Shown here: piece by piece, positions 43,081 through 52,722 of the stretch
How the letters are laid out: every line of letters begins with the position of its first letter
How positions within the stretch are numbered: position 1 is the stretch's first letter
Source of the DNA: Brevibacterium luteolum
Lineage (GTDB): Bacteria > Actinomycetota > Actinomycetes > Actinomycetales > Brevibacteriaceae
Length of the DNA stretch: 64,000 bases
Direction: 5' to 3'
Assembly (NCBI RefSeq): GCF_013004595.1
Contig: NZ_JABEMC010000008.1
Coordinates: forward strand, 43,350 to 107,349
Made by a program: the position numbers and the translations under genes
The notes under the pieces: generated by a model
Seen by the model: the letters and a program-made list of their open reading frames with translations, nothing else
Database searches by the model: none
Told to the model about the DNA's origin: nothing

Positions 43081-43430
43081 TGCTCATGCTGCTGGCTGCC
43101 AGCCCCGCCCCGACCGAGGACGTCCGCTACCCGGATCCCTCGATCGTCACCCCGGGCACGATCGGCTTCCTGGCGGTCTTCGCCCTGGCAGTCGTGACGA
43201 TCTTTCTCATCCGCGATGCGCTGCGCCGCGTGCGCCGGGTGCGTGCCAAGGACCGGGCCGTGGACGCGTACCCGATCCCGATGGCCACGGACCAGAAGCG
43301 CCGCTACCAGCCGGAGACCCATACCGCAGAGGCCAATGACTCCTTCGTCACCGAGGAGCCGGCCGCCGGTGAGACCGGCACCGCAGAGCCGGGAGCAGAG
43401 ATGCCCGGCGAGGACACGTCACGCCCCTGA
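43080..43430 (+). CDS. small single-pass membrane protein
   Basis: A 116-residue protein with one transmembrane helix (TIGFLAVFALAVVTIFLIRDAL, ~24-45), then a basic juxtamembrane segment RRVRRVRAKDRAVD and an acidic, Glu-rich disordered tail. Function is unknown. A small membrane protein follows mca in M. tuberculosis too (Rv1083), and the start codon overlaps the mca stop, so it is translationally coupled. It may be an accessory of mycothiol detoxification, but that is guesswork. Confidence 0.75.
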   Translation: MLMLLAASPAPTEDVRYPDPSIVTPGTIGFLAVFALAVVTIFLIRDALRRVRRVRAKDRAVDAYPIPMATDQKRRYQPETHTAEANDSFVTEEPAAGETGTAEPGAEMPGEDTSRP

Positions 43431-43465
43431 CCTGAACTCCGCCCGTGCCCCCGGCGCCAGAGCCC

Positions 43466-43525
43466 ACCTCGGGAACGGGACCCGCACCTCGGGAACGGGA
43501 CCCGCGCCTCGGCAGCGGGTGCGTG
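43466..43525. repeat. 20-bp tandem direct repeat (two exact copies plus one degenerate)
   Basis: ACCTCGGGAACGGGACCCGC occurs at 43466-43485 and again at 43486-43505, followed by a divergent third unit GCCTCGGCAGCGGGTGCGTG. It lies in the spacer between two convergent genes and contains the CCTCGGG core of the dispersed motif. It is too short and lacks spacers for a CRISPR. Confidence 0.7.
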
Positions 43526-43544
43526 ACCTCGCATCAGCGGCTGT

Positions 43545-44375
43545 TCAGCTGTGCAGTTCGGGGCTGGCGTTGACCGCGGCGATGAGCAGGGCGGCCAGGT
43601 GGCTGCCGAAGCCGAGCACCGTGAAGGTGTGGAAGATCTCGTGGAAGCCGAAAATGTGCGGCAGCGGGTTCGGCCGCTTGAGTGCGTAGATGATCGCCCC
43701 GGCGATGTAGCACAGGCCGCCGGAGACGATGAGGATGCCGACGGCCAGGTTGTGCTCCCAGATCGCCGGGATGTAGCCGATGCCGGCGACGCCGATGCCG
43801 ATGTAGACCGGCACGAACAGCCAGCGCGGGGCCGTCGTCCACAGCACCCTGAACAGCACGCCGATGAGCGCACCGGACCACATGATCGACAGCAGGAGCA
43901 CCCATTGGCGGGTCTCCAGGGTCAGAATCGCCAAGGGCGTGTAGGTGCCGGCGATGATGAGGAAGATGTTGGCGTGGTCGATGCGGCGCAGGATCAGGCG
44001 GATGCGCATCCGCCAACGGCCGCGATGGTAGAGCGCTGAGGTGCCGAAGAGCATCATGCCGGTGAGTGCGAAGATCGCTCCGCCTAAGCGCGAGACGATC
44101 GTCGGGGAGATGATGACCAGCGTCAGTCCGCCGAGCACGGCGAGCGGGAAGGCGCCTGCGTGGATCCAGCCGCGCCACGACGGGCGCACCTGGCCGGCGA
44201 GCTTGCCCAGTTCGTGGCGCAGCGCGCGGCCGCGACGGGAGAGGGCGAGCCGGTAGGCCCGTGACATCGGGTGGCTCGGGTCGAGACTGGTCGGCTGGGC
44301 TGTGCGCTTCGATGCATGACGGCGCGCCCCAGCATCGTGGTGCGGCTGGTCAGGTTCGGCAAGGCGTGACGTCAT
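43545..44375 (-). CDS. hemolysin III family (PAQR-like) membrane protein
   Basis: A 276-residue protein with seven predicted transmembrane helices after a ~70-residue polar N-terminus. Family residues are visible: SALYHRGRW and RRIDHANIFLIIAGTYTPL in the first half and FGFHEIFHTFTVLGF near the end. These provide the conserved Ser, Asp and three His residues that bind metal in PAQR/HlyIII proteins. It probably acts as a membrane hydrolase or lipid-homeostasis protein rather than a toxin. Divergent from the isoprenyl transferase, as in M. tuberculosis Rv1085c-Rv1086. Confidence 0.88.
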   Translation of the reverse strand: MTSRLAEPDQPHHDAGARRHASKRTAQPTSLDPSHPMSRAYRLALSRRGRALRHELGKLAGQVRPSWRGWIHAGAFPLAVLGGLTLVIISPTIVSRLGGAIFALTGMMLFGTSALYHRGRWRMRIRLILRRIDHANIFLIIAGTYTPLAILTLETRQWVLLLSIMWSGALIGVLFRVLWTTAPRWLFVPVYIGIGVAGIGYIPAIWEHNLAVGILIVSGGLCYIAGAIIYALKRPNPLPHIFGFHEIFHTFTVLGFGSHLAALLIAAVNASPELHS

Positions 44376-44537
44376 GCCTCAATGATAGTTCCCGCGGTTG
44401 GGAATTCGCCGGGCGGGAGCAGGCGAGGGCGGCGCGGGCAGACAGTTATGCTGGTGGCACGCGGGGGTGCCTGTCAGACACCGCCGCGCTGCCCCGACTG
44501 CGGGCAGCTGACCCCACGCAACACCTCAGGAGAGTCG

Positions 44538-45326
44538 ATGGCCGGATCCCCGCTCGGGTGGCTCTACCGCCTGTACGACCGCCGGGTCAAACGGCAGCTC
44601 GAGCACGGCGATGACGCTGCCGCGATCCCGCGTCACGTCGGGGTCATCACCGACGGCAACCGACGCTGGGCCAAGGAGTTCGGCAAGACCACCGCTGACG
44701 GACACCGGATGGGCGCAGGCAAGATCGTCGAATTCCTCGGCTGGTGCGAAGAGCTCGGCGTCGAGGTCGTCACTCTCTACGTGCTCTCGAAGGAGAACCT
44801 CGCCCGGTCTGCCGACGAGGTCGCGGCGCTGACCGAGATCATCTCCGACCTCGTCGACCAGATCGCCGGCAAGCCGAGCGTATCCGTCCAGCTCGTCGGC
44901 GACCTCGCCACCATCCCCGAACCCCTGCGCACCCGCCTGGCCGACGCGCAGGAGCGCTCAAACGCCGAGGGCCGCGACAAGCGCATGACCGTCAACGTCG
45001 CCGTCGGCTACGGTGGCCGGCAGGAGATCGTCAACGCCGTCAAGTGCCTGCTGCGCGAACACGCCGCAGCAGGGGAGAGCATCGAGGAGATCATCGAGGC
45101 GCTGAGCGAAGAGGAGATCTCCAAGCACCTCTACACCAAGGGCCAGCCGGACCCCGACCTCATCATCCGCTCCTCAGGCGAACAGCGGCTGTCGGGCTTC
45201 ATGATGTGGCAGTCGGCGTACTCGGAGTTCTACTTCTGCGAGGCCTACTGGCCCGACTTCCGCCGCACCGACTTCCTGCGCGCCGTGCGCGCCTACGGCA
45301 ACCGCAACCGGCGCTTCGGGCGCTGA
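44538..45326 (+). CDS. cis-prenyltransferase, possibly short-chain (Z-farnesyl diphosphate synthase-like)
   Basis: A 262-residue member of the UppS family, with HVGVITDGNRRWAKEFGK carrying the catalytic Asp, the YVLSKENLARS block, and the C-terminal DLIIRSSGEQRLSGFMMWQS plus EAYWPDFRRTDFLRAVRAY. These enzymes condense isopentenyl diphosphate in cis for polyprenyl carriers of wall synthesis. DGNRRWA rather than DGNGRWA, and the neighbour gene, recall Rv1086, which makes Z,E-farnesyl diphosphate; chain length is inference. AGGAG lies 5 nt before the ATG at 44538, supporting it over the open upstream frame. Confidence 0.9.
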   Translation: MAGSPLGWLYRLYDRRVKRQLEHGDDAAAIPRHVGVITDGNRRWAKEFGKTTADGHRMGAGKIVEFLGWCEELGVEVVTLYVLSKENLARSADEVAALTEIISDLVDQIAGKPSVSVQLVGDLATIPEPLRTRLADAQERSNAEGRDKRMTVNVAVGYGGRQEIVNAVKCLLREHAAAGESIEEIIEALSEEEISKHLYTKGQPDPDLIIRSSGEQRLSGFMMWQSAYSEFYFCEAYWPDFRRTDFLRAVRAYGNRNRRFGR

Positions 45327-45344
45327 GCTTCCACGCCGGGCCAA

Positions 45345-45362
45345 CCACCGCCTCGGGCTCGG
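45345..45362 (+). repeat. copy of dispersed motif in the spacer before phoH
   Basis: CCACCGCCTCGGGCTCGG, one mismatch to the consensus, 19 bp after the prenyltransferase stop. The rest of this 227-bp spacer holds a small inverted repeat, GTTGG-6-CCAAC at 45468-45483, and no recognised gene. Confidence 0.65.
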
Positions 45363-45553
45363 TGGCGACACCCGGCAGGTGGATTCATCTGAGATTCACC
45401 TCCGTATCATGAGACGTCCGAGTGTCGGAGCGCACATCAGCGGCATCGGGTTCATAGATTGGAACCAGTTGGCTGACACCAACCCGGAGTGTTCGACTCG
45501 TCGGGGAAGGATTGAGCTGGGGCACTTCGGCACACGATGCATAGGGGAGCCCC

Positions 45554-46861
45554 ATGGCCGAGATAAGCGACACCCACACGTACGTGCTCGACACGTCGGT
45601 CCTGCTGTCTGACCCGCACGCAATGATGCGGTTCGCCGAGCACGAGGTGGTGATTCCGCTCATCGTCGTCAGCGAGCTCGAGGCCAAGCGCCATCACCCC
45701 GAACTCGGTGTCACTGCCCGGCGCGCGCTCAGCGTCCTCGATGAGCTGCGCGAGGACTTCGGGCGCCTCGACGAACCGCTGCCGATCGGCGATGACGGCG
45801 GATCGATCCGGGTCGAGCTCAACCACATCGACGCCTCGACGATGCCGGTGGGCTTCGACCGCACCGAGAACGACACCCGCATCCTCGCCGTCGCCCGGAA
45901 CCTGCAGGCCGAAGGCGATGACGTCATCGTCATCACCAAGGACGTGCCGATGCGCGTCAAAGCCGCAGCGGTCGGGCTCAAGACCGAGGAGTACCTTGCC
46001 GAGCAGGCCACCGAATCCGGGTTCACCGGGCTGAGCACGCTCGATCTTGACGAAGCGCAGATGAACGAGCTGTTCGACTCCGGCGTCGTGCACACCGACG
46101 CGGTCGCCGACGAGATCGTCAACACCGGGCTTGTCATCTCCTCACCGCGCGGATCCGGGCTCGGGCGGGTCTCTGCGCCGAACACCGTCAAGCTCGTCCG
46201 CGGTGACCGCGATGCCTTCGGTCTGCACGGCCGTTCGGCTGAGCAGCGCATCGCCTTGGACATGCTGCTTGACCCCGATGTCGGGATCGTGTCGCTGGGC
46301 GGCCGGGCCGGGACGGGCAAGTCGGCGATGGCGCTCATGGCCGGTCTGCAGTCGGTGATGGAGGAGCGCACGCATAAGAAGATCATGGTCTTCAGGCCGC
46401 TGTATGCCGTCGGCGGGCAGAACCTCGGCTACCTGCCCGGCGCCGAGGCGGAGAAGATGAATCCGTGGGCCGAGGCGGTCTTCGACACGCTCGGGGCGCT
46501 TGTCTCCAAGCACGTCATCGACGAGGTCATCGACCGCGGCATGCTGGAGATCCTGCCGCTGACGCACATCCGCGGCCGGTCGCTGCACGACGCATTCGTC
46601 ATCGTCGATGAGGCGCAGTCGCTGGAGCGCACGGTGCTGCTGACCGTGCTCTCACGCATCGGGCAGAACTCCCGTGTCGTCCTCACCCACGACGTCGCCC
46701 AGCGCGACAACCTGCGCGTCGGCCGCCATGACGGCATCGCCGCAGTCATCGAGCAGCTCAAGGGCCACCCGCTCTTCGGCCACATCACGCTCACCCGCGC
46801 TGAGCGCTCGGCGATCGCCGACCTCGTCACCGGAGTCCTGGAGGACTCCTACGTCGCCTGA
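45554..46861 (+). CDS. phoH: PIN-PhoH fusion protein (PhoH2)
   Basis: A 435-residue PhoH2. The N-terminal PIN ribonuclease domain ([12 protein letters not shown] with its acidic residues, [10 protein letters not shown]) spans ~1-150. The C-terminal PhoH ATPase/helicase domain has Walker [19 protein letters not shown] and Walker [11 protein letters not shown], with [15 protein letters not shown] beyond. PhoH2 proteins unwind and cleave RNA in an ATP-dependent way. The ATG at 45554 follows an AGGGGAG. Rv1095 is the equivalent in the M. tuberculosis gene order. A hairpin follows the stop. Confidence 0.93.
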   Translation: MAEISDTHTYVLDTSVLLSDPHAMMRFAEHEVVIPLIVVSELEAKRHHPELGVTARRALSVLDELREDFGRLDEPLPIGDDGGSIRVELNHIDASTMPVGFDRTENDTRILAVARNLQAEGDDVIVITKDVPMRVKAAAVGLKTEEYLAEQATESGFTGLSTLDLDEAQMNELFDSGVVHTDAVADEIVNTGLVISSPRGSGLGRVSAPNTVKLVRGDRDAFGLHGRSAEQRIALDMLLDPDVGIVSLGGRAGTGKSAMALMAGLQSVMEERTHKKIMVFRPLYAVGGQNLGYLPGAEAEKMNPWAEAVFDTLGALVSKHVIDEVIDRGMLEILPLTHIRGRSLHDAFVIVDEAQSLERTVLLTVLSRIGQNSRVVLTHDVAQRDNLRVGRHDGIAAVIEQLKGHPLFGHITLTRAERSAIADLVTGVLEDSYVA

Positions 46862-46879
46862 GCGACACACCCGAACGCG

Positions 46880-46921
46880 AGGGCCCGTCTCCTACCGCTG
46901 ATTGCGGTGGAAGACGGGCCC
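46880..46921. terminator. hairpin between phoH and fumC
   Basis: GGGCCCGTCT-CC-TACCGC pairs with GCGGTGG-AAGACGGGCCC, a stem of about 17 bp with small mismatches and a 5-nt loop. CGCGTTTGTG follows. It lies between convergent genes. Confidence 0.7.
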
Positions 46922-46953
46922 GCGTTTGTGTCAGGTGGATGCGGGTTCCCGGC

Positions 46954-48357
46954 TCAGGTGTAGGAGCCGATCATCGTCGAGACGTCAAGCGCCTTGTCGA
47001 GGTCCTCTTCGCTGATCGAACCGTCCTTGACGAAGCCGAGGTCGATGGTGGCCTCCTTGACGGTCATCTTGTTGGCCACGGCGTGCTTGGCGATCTTGGC
47101 GGCGGCCTCGTAGCCGATGACCTTGTTCAGCGGGGTCACGATCGACGGGGAGGCCTCGGCGAGGAACCGGCAGCGCTCTTCGTTGGCGGTCAGCCCGTCG
47201 ATCATCTTCTCGGCCATGACGGTCGAGATGTTGGCGATGAGGCGGATCGACTCGAGCAGGTTGGCGGCCATGACCGGGATGCCGACGTTGAGCTCGAAGG
47301 CACCGTTGGTGCTCGACAGGGCAACGGTCGTGTCGTTGCCGATGACCTGGGCCATCGCCTGGATCGCGGCTTCGCAGATGACCGGGTTGACCTTGCCGGG
47401 CATGATCGACGAACCGGGCTGCAGGTCCGGGATGTGCAGCTCGCCCAGGCCGGTGTTCGGCCCCGAGCCCATCCAGCGCAGATCGTTGTTGATCTTCATG
47501 TAGGAGTAGGCGATCGTGCGCAGCTGACCGGAGACCTCGACGAGCCCGTCGCGGTTGGCCTGGGCCTCGAAGTGGTTGCGCGCCTCGGTGATCGGCAGGC
47601 CGGTCTGCTCAGCCAGCAGCTCGACGACCCGCGAGGAGAACCCGTCGGGGGTGTTGATGCCAGTGCCCACGGCGGTGCCGCCCTGCGGGACCTCGGCCAC
47701 GCGCGGCAGTGAGGCCTCGATGCGCTCGATGCCGTAGCGCACCTGCGCCGCATAGCCGCCGAACTCCTGGCCCAGGGTCACCGGGGTGGCGTCCATGAGG
47801 TGGGTGCGGCCGGACTTGACGATGTCCTTGAACTCCTTCGCCTTGGCCTCGATGCTCGCGGCGAGCTTCTCCATCGCCGGCTTGAGTTCGTGGACCAGAG
47901 CGGAGGTTACAGCGACGTGGACGGAGGTGGGGAAGACGTCGTTGGAGGACTGCGAGGCGTTGACGTGGTCGTTGGGGTGGACCTCGACCCCGTCGCCCTT
48001 GAGCGCATTCGTCGCCAGGGTGGCGAGCACCTCGTTGGTGTTCATGTTCGATGAGGTGCCCGAACCGGTCTGGAACACGTCGATGGGGAAGTGGTCGTCA
48101 TGGTCGCCTGCGATGACCTCATCGGCAGCGGCCTGGATGGCCTTCGAGCGGGTCGCGTCGAGGACGTCGAGCTCCTCGTTGGCGCGCGCGGCGGCCTTCT
48201 TCACCTGCGCCAGGGCGGCGATGTGCTGGCGCTCAAGCGTCTTGCCCGAGATCGGGAAGTTCTCCACTGCCCGCTGGGTCTGGGCGCGGTAGAGGGCGTC
48301 GGCGGGAACCTTGACCTCACCCATGGTGTCGTGTTCGATGCGGAACTCTTGTGCCAT
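46954..48357 (-). CDS. fumC: class II fumarate hydratase
   Basis: A 467-residue fumarase of the iron-independent class. The lyase signature [11 protein letters not shown] is present, with the conserved block [14 protein letters not shown] and the active-site region [14 protein letters not shown]. It interconverts fumarate and malate in the TCA cycle as a homotetramer. AAGGAG lies 5 nt before the ATG at 48357; an upstream GTG/ATG would add six residues with no site. It is last in a leftward cluster after glpX and the carbonic anhydrase, as in Rv1098c-Rv1099c. Confidence 0.96.
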   Translation of the reverse strand: MAQEFRIEHDTMGEVKVPADALYRAQTQRAVENFPISGKTLERQHIAALAQVKKAAARANEELDVLDATRSKAIQAAADEVIAGDHDDHFPIDVFQTGSGTSSNMNTNEVLATLATNALKGDGVEVHPNDHVNASQSSNDVFPTSVHVAVTSALVHELKPAMEKLAASIEAKAKEFKDIVKSGRTHLMDATPVTLGQEFGGYAAQVRYGIERIEASLPRVAEVPQGGTAVGTGINTPDGFSSRVVELLAEQTGLPITEARNHFEAQANRDGLVEVSGQLRTIAYSYMKINNDLRWMGSGPNTGLGELHIPDLQPGSSIMPGKVNPVICEAAIQAMAQVIGNDTTVALSSTNGAFELNVGIPVMAANLLESIRLIANISTVMAEKMIDGLTANEERCRFLAEASPSIVTPLNKVIGYEAAAKIAKHAVANKMTVKEATIDLGFVKDGSISEEDLDKALDVSTMIGSYT

Positions 48358-48401
48358 CGTGTCTCCTTGTCTCATGTGCGCCCCTGGGCGGGGCTGGTCG
48401 G

Positions 48402-48419
48402 CCGTTCCCGAGGCGGTGG
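48402..48419 (-). repeat. copy of dispersed motif between fumC and the carbonic anhydrase gene
   Basis: CCGTTCCCGAGGCGGTGG, two mismatches to the 6911 copy, in the 97-bp spacer upstream of fumC. Confidence 0.5.
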
Positions 48420-48454
48420 GCGCCCGGGCGGCGGCAGGTGCAGAATGCTGGCGG

Positions 48455-49120
48455 TTACTGGTTGTCGGCGTGGGCAGGGTCGGCGCGCGGGATGCGCGGG
48501 GGATGGGACCCCATGCGGCTGACGACTTTCACCCGTCCGTCGGCGAGGTGGTAGGTCAGGCCGAGCATGACGAGCCGGCCCTCTTCGACGGCGGTGCGCA
48601 GGATCGCCGAGCGCTGGTAGAGGCGCTTGACGGTGTCGACGGTGTTCTGCGCAACCGTGCTGTTGACGTCGGTGCGCCCGGCCGCGCGGGCGTGGACGAC
48701 GGCGGGCAGCAGGCGGGCGACGACATCGGAGATGAACCCGTCTGGGGTCTGCCCTGAGTCGAAGGACTCGATCGTGGCGGTGATCGCCCCGCAGTTGTCG
48801 TGACCGAGTACGACGAGCAGGGGAGTGCCGAGGACTTCGACGCCGTATTCGAGGCTGCCGAGGGTGACCGAGTCGGTGACCTGGCCGGCGGTGCGCACGA
48901 CGAACATGTCGCCGAGACCGACGTCGAAGATCATCTCGGCGGCCACACGCGAGTCCGAGCACCCGAACAGGGTGGCGAACGGCGCCTGGGCGGTCTTGAG
49001 GTCCTCACGGCGCACAACGTCCTGATTCGGGTGCTGCGGGGTGCCGGCAACGAAGCGCTCGTTGCCGTCCATGAGTCTGAGGAACGCGGCGGCCGGTGAG
49101 TTGTATTCGCTCTGGGGCAT
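48455..49120 (-). CDS. beta-class carbonic anhydrase
   Basis: A 221-residue enzyme with the zinc ligands of the beta class: Cys in [12 protein letters not shown], then His and Cys in [11 protein letters not shown]. The Asp-Arg dyad of CSDSR is present, consistent with an active enzyme that hydrates CO2 to bicarbonate. The C-terminal [13 protein letters not shown] closes the domain. Its ATG overlaps the glpX stop by one base (TGATG), showing coupling. Bicarbonate would feed the acyl-CoA and anaplerotic carboxylases, a link that is inference. Confidence 0.93.
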   Translation of the reverse strand: MPQSEYNSPAAAFLRLMDGNERFVAGTPQHPNQDVVRREDLKTAQAPFATLFGCSDSRVAAEMIFDVGLGDMFVVRTAGQVTDSVTLGSLEYGVEVLGTPLLVVLGHDNCGAITATIESFDSGQTPDGFISDVVARLLPAVVHARAAGRTDVNSTVAQNTVDTVKRLYQRSAILRTAVEEGRLVMLGLTYHLADGRVKVVSRMGSHPPRIPRADPAHADNQ

Positions 49121-50247
49121 CAGACCAGCCCCCGGCGTGCTGCCTCTTCGGCGGCCTCCACGTAGGAGTCCATCTTCGCCATCTTGTGCTCGGCGTTGAC
49201 GGTGCGCACGGTGCCGGAGCGTGAGCGCATGACGAGTGAGTGGGTCAGCACGTGCTGGCCGGTGTAGCGCACACCGTCGAGCAGGTCGCCTTCGGTGATG
49301 CCGGTGGCGACGAAGTAGGTGTTGTCACCGGTGACGAGCTCGTCGGTGTTGAGCACCGCATCGGGGTCGAGGCCGGCGGCGACGGCGTTCTGCCGCTCCT
49401 GTTCGGACTGCGGCCACAGGCGGCCCTGGATGACACCTCCCATCGCCTTGATCGCACACGCGGTGATGATGCCCTCGGGGGTGCCGCCGATGCCCATGAG
49501 CATGTCGATGCCGGTGCCCGGGCGGGAGGCGGCGATGGCGCCGGCGACGTCGCCGTCGCTGATGAGGCGGATGCGCGCGCCTGCCTGGCGGACCTCTTCG
49601 ATGAGGCGCTCGTGGCGGGGCCGGTCGAGGATGACGACGGTGACCGAGGAGTTGTCCTTGCCTTTGCCCTTGGCCTTGGCCACACGGCGGATGTTCTCGG
49701 CCACCGGCAGGCGCAGGTCAACGAAGTCAGCGGCCTCAGGTCCGGTGACGAGCTTCTCCATGTAGAAGACGGCAGACGGGTCGTACATGGCTCCGCCTTC
49801 GCTGACGGCCATGACGGAGATGGCATTCGGCATGCCCTTGGCGGTCAGGGTGGTGCCGTCGATCGGGTCGACGGCGACATCGACGCGCGGCCCCCGGCCG
49901 CTGCCGACGGGTTCGCCGTTGTAGAGCATCGGCGCTTCGTCCTTCTCGCCCTCGCCGATGACGACGGTGCCGGTCATCGAGACGGTGGAGATGACATTGC
50001 GCATCGCGGCCACGGCTGCACCGTCGGCTGCGTTCTTGTCCCCGCGGCCCACCCACGGGGCGGCAGCGAGAGCGGCTGCCTCGGTGACGCGGACGAGCTC
50101 AAGGGCGAGGTTGCGGTCGGGGCCGCCCTCATCCTGCTGGAGCCGGCGGGACCATTCATCGGTCACAGCCACCGGCGGGGTCTCTGCCCGGCCTCCGGAG
50201 TGGTGGGCTTTTTCCTCTGTCGGATTCTCAGACGGGGTCTCAGTCAT
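49120..50247 (-). CDS. glpX: class II fructose-1,6-bisphosphatase
   Basis: A 375-residue GlpX. Its motifs are the metal-binding [10 protein letters not shown] and [16 protein letters not shown], and the substrate-binding [20 protein letters not shown]. It removes the C1 phosphate of fructose-1,6-bisphosphate in gluconeogenesis. The N-terminal ~30 residues are a polar extension. First gene of the glpX-carbonic anhydrase-fumC cluster; divergent from the DUF4245 gene across 128 bp. Confidence 0.95.
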   Translation of the reverse strand: MTETPSENPTEEKAHHSGGRAETPPVAVTDEWSRRLQQDEGGPDRNLALELVRVTEAAALAAAPWVGRGDKNAADGAAVAAMRNVISTVSMTGTVVIGEGEKDEAPMLYNGEPVGSGRGPRVDVAVDPIDGTTLTAKGMPNAISVMAVSEGGAMYDPSAVFYMEKLVTGPEAADFVDLRLPVAENIRRVAKAKGKGKDNSSVTVVILDRPRHERLIEEVRQAGARIRLISDGDVAGAIAASRPGTGIDMLMGIGGTPEGIITACAIKAMGGVIQGRLWPQSEQERQNAVAAGLDPDAVLNTDELVTGDNTYFVATGITEGDLLDGVRYTGQHVLTHSLVMRSRSGTVRTVNAEHKMAKMDSYVEAAEEAARRGLV

Positions 50248-50375
50248 GTCTTCATTGTGCCATTAGTGGCCGCGCACAGAAGGCGCGGGTAACGGGCTGT
50301 CTGCGGTTTTGTCCCCGGGCGCGGGCCGGGGGACAATGGATCGGCTGACAATCGTGTTCGACATCAGGTGAGGCA

Positions 50376-50951
50376 GTGACACAGCAACAGACGCAACCAC
50401 CCCGCAGCGAGAACGTCCGGGCTCTCAAGCTCAGTTCGAACTGGGTCAATATGGTCATTGCGCTCGGGGCCTGCCTCGCCGTCGTTCTCATCGGCCTGGC
50501 ATTCGTGCCCGAGCCCAAAGAGGGTCAGTTCGAACGCGAAGTCGACTACGAGACGATCGCCGAATCGGTCAAGACTCGTGCTGAGTTCCCTGTCGTCGTG
50601 CCGAAGCTGCCAGAGGGCTGGGTGGCCAATGAGGCGATGTTCAAGCCGATGGGTGCACCTGCCTATGACACCTGGTACCTCTCCTCGGTCGGACCGCAGC
50701 GGGGCTGGATGACCCTGCGCCAGGCCGATGGCGACGAGCGCTGGGTGGAATCAGAGCTCGATGACTTCGTCGAGGTCAGCACCAATGACATCGACGGTGT
50801 CACCTTCACCTCCTATGACGGGTCTGACGGCAAGCAGGCGATGGTCGGCCAGCTCGATGGCAGCACCGCGGTGCTCATCGGCCGTGCCGATCCGCAGACG
50901 TATGAGTTCTTCGCCAAGCAGGCCGTCGAACAGGCCGGCAAGCAGGGCTGA
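50376..50951 (+). CDS. DUF4245 family membrane protein
   Basis: A 191-residue protein with one N-terminal transmembrane helix (NMVIALGACLAVVLIGLAFV, ~26-45) and an extracytoplasmic domain containing FPVVVPKLPEGWVANEA and a WYLSSVGPQRGWMTLRQAD block. This is the DUF4245 pattern, an actinobacterial family next to glpX (Rv1100 in M. tuberculosis). Function is unknown. GTG at 50376 is the start, with GGTGAGG just before it. It converges on xseB. Confidence 0.85.
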   Translation: MTQQQTQPPRSENVRALKLSSNWVNMVIALGACLAVVLIGLAFVPEPKEGQFEREVDYETIAESVKTRAEFPVVVPKLPEGWVANEAMFKPMGAPAYDTWYLSSVGPQRGWMTLRQADGDERWVESELDDFVEVSTNDIDGVTFTSYDGSDGKQAMVGQLDGSTAVLIGRADPQTYEFFAKQAVEQAGKQG

Positions 50952-50992
50952 CTTACCCAGACCAGTCCGGGATCTTCCCGAGCAGCCGGGGC

Positions 50993-51250
50993 TTATTCCT
51001 CGGCTTTCTCCTCACGGGCGGCCTGTGCCTGCTCCAGCTTCTTGCGGGCTCCATCGAGCCACGCCTGGCAGTGATCGGCCAGCGCTTCTCCGCGCTCCCA
51101 CAGTCGCAGCGACTCCTCCAGCGGCAGGTTTCCCGCTTCCAGTGAGCGCACCGTGGTGACGAGCTCTTCGCGCGCCTGCTCATAGGACAGCCCGGAAACG
51201 TCGAGGTGCTCGGCGGTGGCCTCTGCGGTGGTCGTCTTCTTCTCTGCCAT
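50993..51250 (-). CDS. xseB: exodeoxyribonuclease VII small subunit
   Basis: An 85-residue protein of the XseB type: LSYEQAREELVTTVRSLEAG followed by LPLEESLRLWERGEALADHC and a charged C-terminal tail. It forms a helical coiled coil that binds XseA in the single-strand-specific nuclease. It lies 58 bp downstream of xseA in the same direction. Confidence 0.93.
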   Translation of the reverse strand: MAEKKTTTAEATAEHLDVSGLSYEQAREELVTTVRSLEAGNLPLEESLRLWERGEALADHCQAWLDGARKKLEQAQAAREEKAEE

Positions 51251-51308
51251 TGCGGTCCTTTCAGGATGCTTCGTCAGTCAGGGTGCGGTCTGCCGCACGA
51301 GGGTCATC

Positions 51309-52613
51309 TCAGTCGAGGGTGTCGGGTCCGGGTGCGTCTGCGTGGATGGTGGTGACATCGGCGTCGAAGCGGCCGCGGGCCAGGCGCACATGGACGCCGT
51401 CGCCGGTGGATAGCTCAGCGGCATCACGCACAGCCGAACCGTCTGCGGTCTGCACGACGGCGTAGCCGCGCTCCAGGGTGCTCAAAGGTGAGAGCGCGCG
51501 CACCTGGGCGCGCAGGTGCTCGACTTGGGCGGCGCCATGGGTCAGGGCGCTGCGCTGGGCCTGCCGGGCGCGGGTGATGAGGGCCGTGAGCTCCTCCTCA
51601 CGCGCACTCACCATCGTCATCGGCTGGGCCATGACCGGCCGGGAGCGGACACTGTCGAGCCCTGCCTGCTCGCTGCGCAGCAGGCGGTCGAGCGCGCCGT
51701 CGAGGCTGGCGCGCGCCTGGAGTAAGTCCATGCGCTCTTCGTGGATATCGGGCACCAGGCGCTTGGCCGCGTCGGTCGGGGTGGAGGCGCGCAGATCGGC
51801 GACATCGTCGAGGATCGGCCGGTCGGCCTCATGCCCGATCGCGGAGACCACTGGGGTGCGGGCGGCGAACACGGCGCGGATGAGCGACTCGTTCGAAAAC
51901 GGCAGCAGATCCTCCAGGCTGCCGCCGCCGCGGGCGATGACGATGACATCGACAGCCGGGTCGGCATCGAGCTCAGCCAGGGCGGCACGCACCTGCGGGA
52001 CCGCGTCCGGGCCCTGGACTGCGGTGTTGCGGATCTCGAACTCGGCAGCCGGCCAGCGCAGGTGGGCGTTGCGTACCACGTCCTTCTCCGCATCGGAATT
52101 GCGGCCGGTGATGAGCCCGATCCGGTTCGGCAGGAACGGCAACGGCTGCTTGAGGTCCGGGTCGAAGAGCCCCTCCTCAGCCAGGGTGCGGCGCAGCTTC
52201 TCCAGCCGGGCGAGCAGCTCACCGAGGCCGACGGGCCTGATGTCATTGGCGCGCATCATCATCCGTCCGGCCTTGAGCCAGAAGTCGGCCTTGACGTTGA
52301 CGACGACGCGCGAGCCCTCGCTCAGGGGTGTCTCGACCCGGTCGAGGACGTTGCTGAACACCTGGACCGGCAGCGACATCTCCTCATCGGTGTCGCGCAG
52401 GGTGAGGTAGCTGGCCTTGCCGCGGCGGTTGAACTCGATGACCTGCGCCTCGATCCACACCGCCGACATCCGGTCGATGTAGCTCTTGATGTTGCGGCTG
52501 AGCAGGCTGAGCGGCCACGGGTTGTCCGGGGTCGTCTCGGCTGCCTTGCGCGGCAGCTCCTCGATCGGTTTCTGGCCGAGGGTGCCGGGGGTGCCGCTGA
52601 TCCGCTGTGCCAC
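51309..52613 (-). CDS. xseA: exodeoxyribonuclease VII large subunit
   Basis: A 434-residue XseA. An N-terminal OB domain (IKSYIDRMSAVWIEAQVIEF onward) precedes the catalytic domain with GLITGRNSDAEKDVVRN, VDVIVIARGGGSLEDLLPF and TPVVSAIGHEADRPILDDVA. A long coiled-coil region that packs XseB subunits follows. The frame is open far upstream, but GGAAGGAG lies 7 nt before a GTG at 52613, the natural start (VAQRISG); a longer product would run into the ispH promoter region. Confidence 0.94.
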   Translation of the reverse strand: MAQRISGTPGTLGQKPIEELPRKAAETTPDNPWPLSLLSRNIKSYIDRMSAVWIEAQVIEFNRRGKASYLTLRDTDEEMSLPVQVFSNVLDRVETPLSEGSRVVVNVKADFWLKAGRMMMRANDIRPVGLGELLARLEKLRRTLAEEGLFDPDLKQPLPFLPNRIGLITGRNSDAEKDVVRNAHLRWPAAEFEIRNTAVQGPDAVPQVRAALAELDADPAVDVIVIARGGGSLEDLLPFSNESLIRAVFAARTPVVSAIGHEADRPILDDVADLRASTPTDAAKRLVPDIHEERMDLLQARASLDGALDRLLRSEQAGLDSVRSRPVMAQPMTMVSAREEELTALITRARQAQRSALTHGAAQVEHLRAQVRALSPLSTLERGYAVVQTADGSAVRDAAELSTGDGVHVRLARGRFDADVTTIHADAPGPDTLD

Positions 52614-52722
52614 GCCGGGACTCCTTCCATGTACTGCTGTGCAGTCTAACGGGAGGGACGGACACCGCCTCAGGTGAAGGGCAGTGCGGCCTTTGTGGTG
52701 GTGTTCAGCCAAGCCGCCTACC

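Noticed and set aside
43466..43525. CRISPR array
   Set aside because: The 20-bp units are directly adjacent without spacers, and no cas gene is in the window.
49240..50292. Open frame of ~350 codons antisense to glpX
   Set aside because: Shadow of a well-supported enzyme gene, without motif or start signal.
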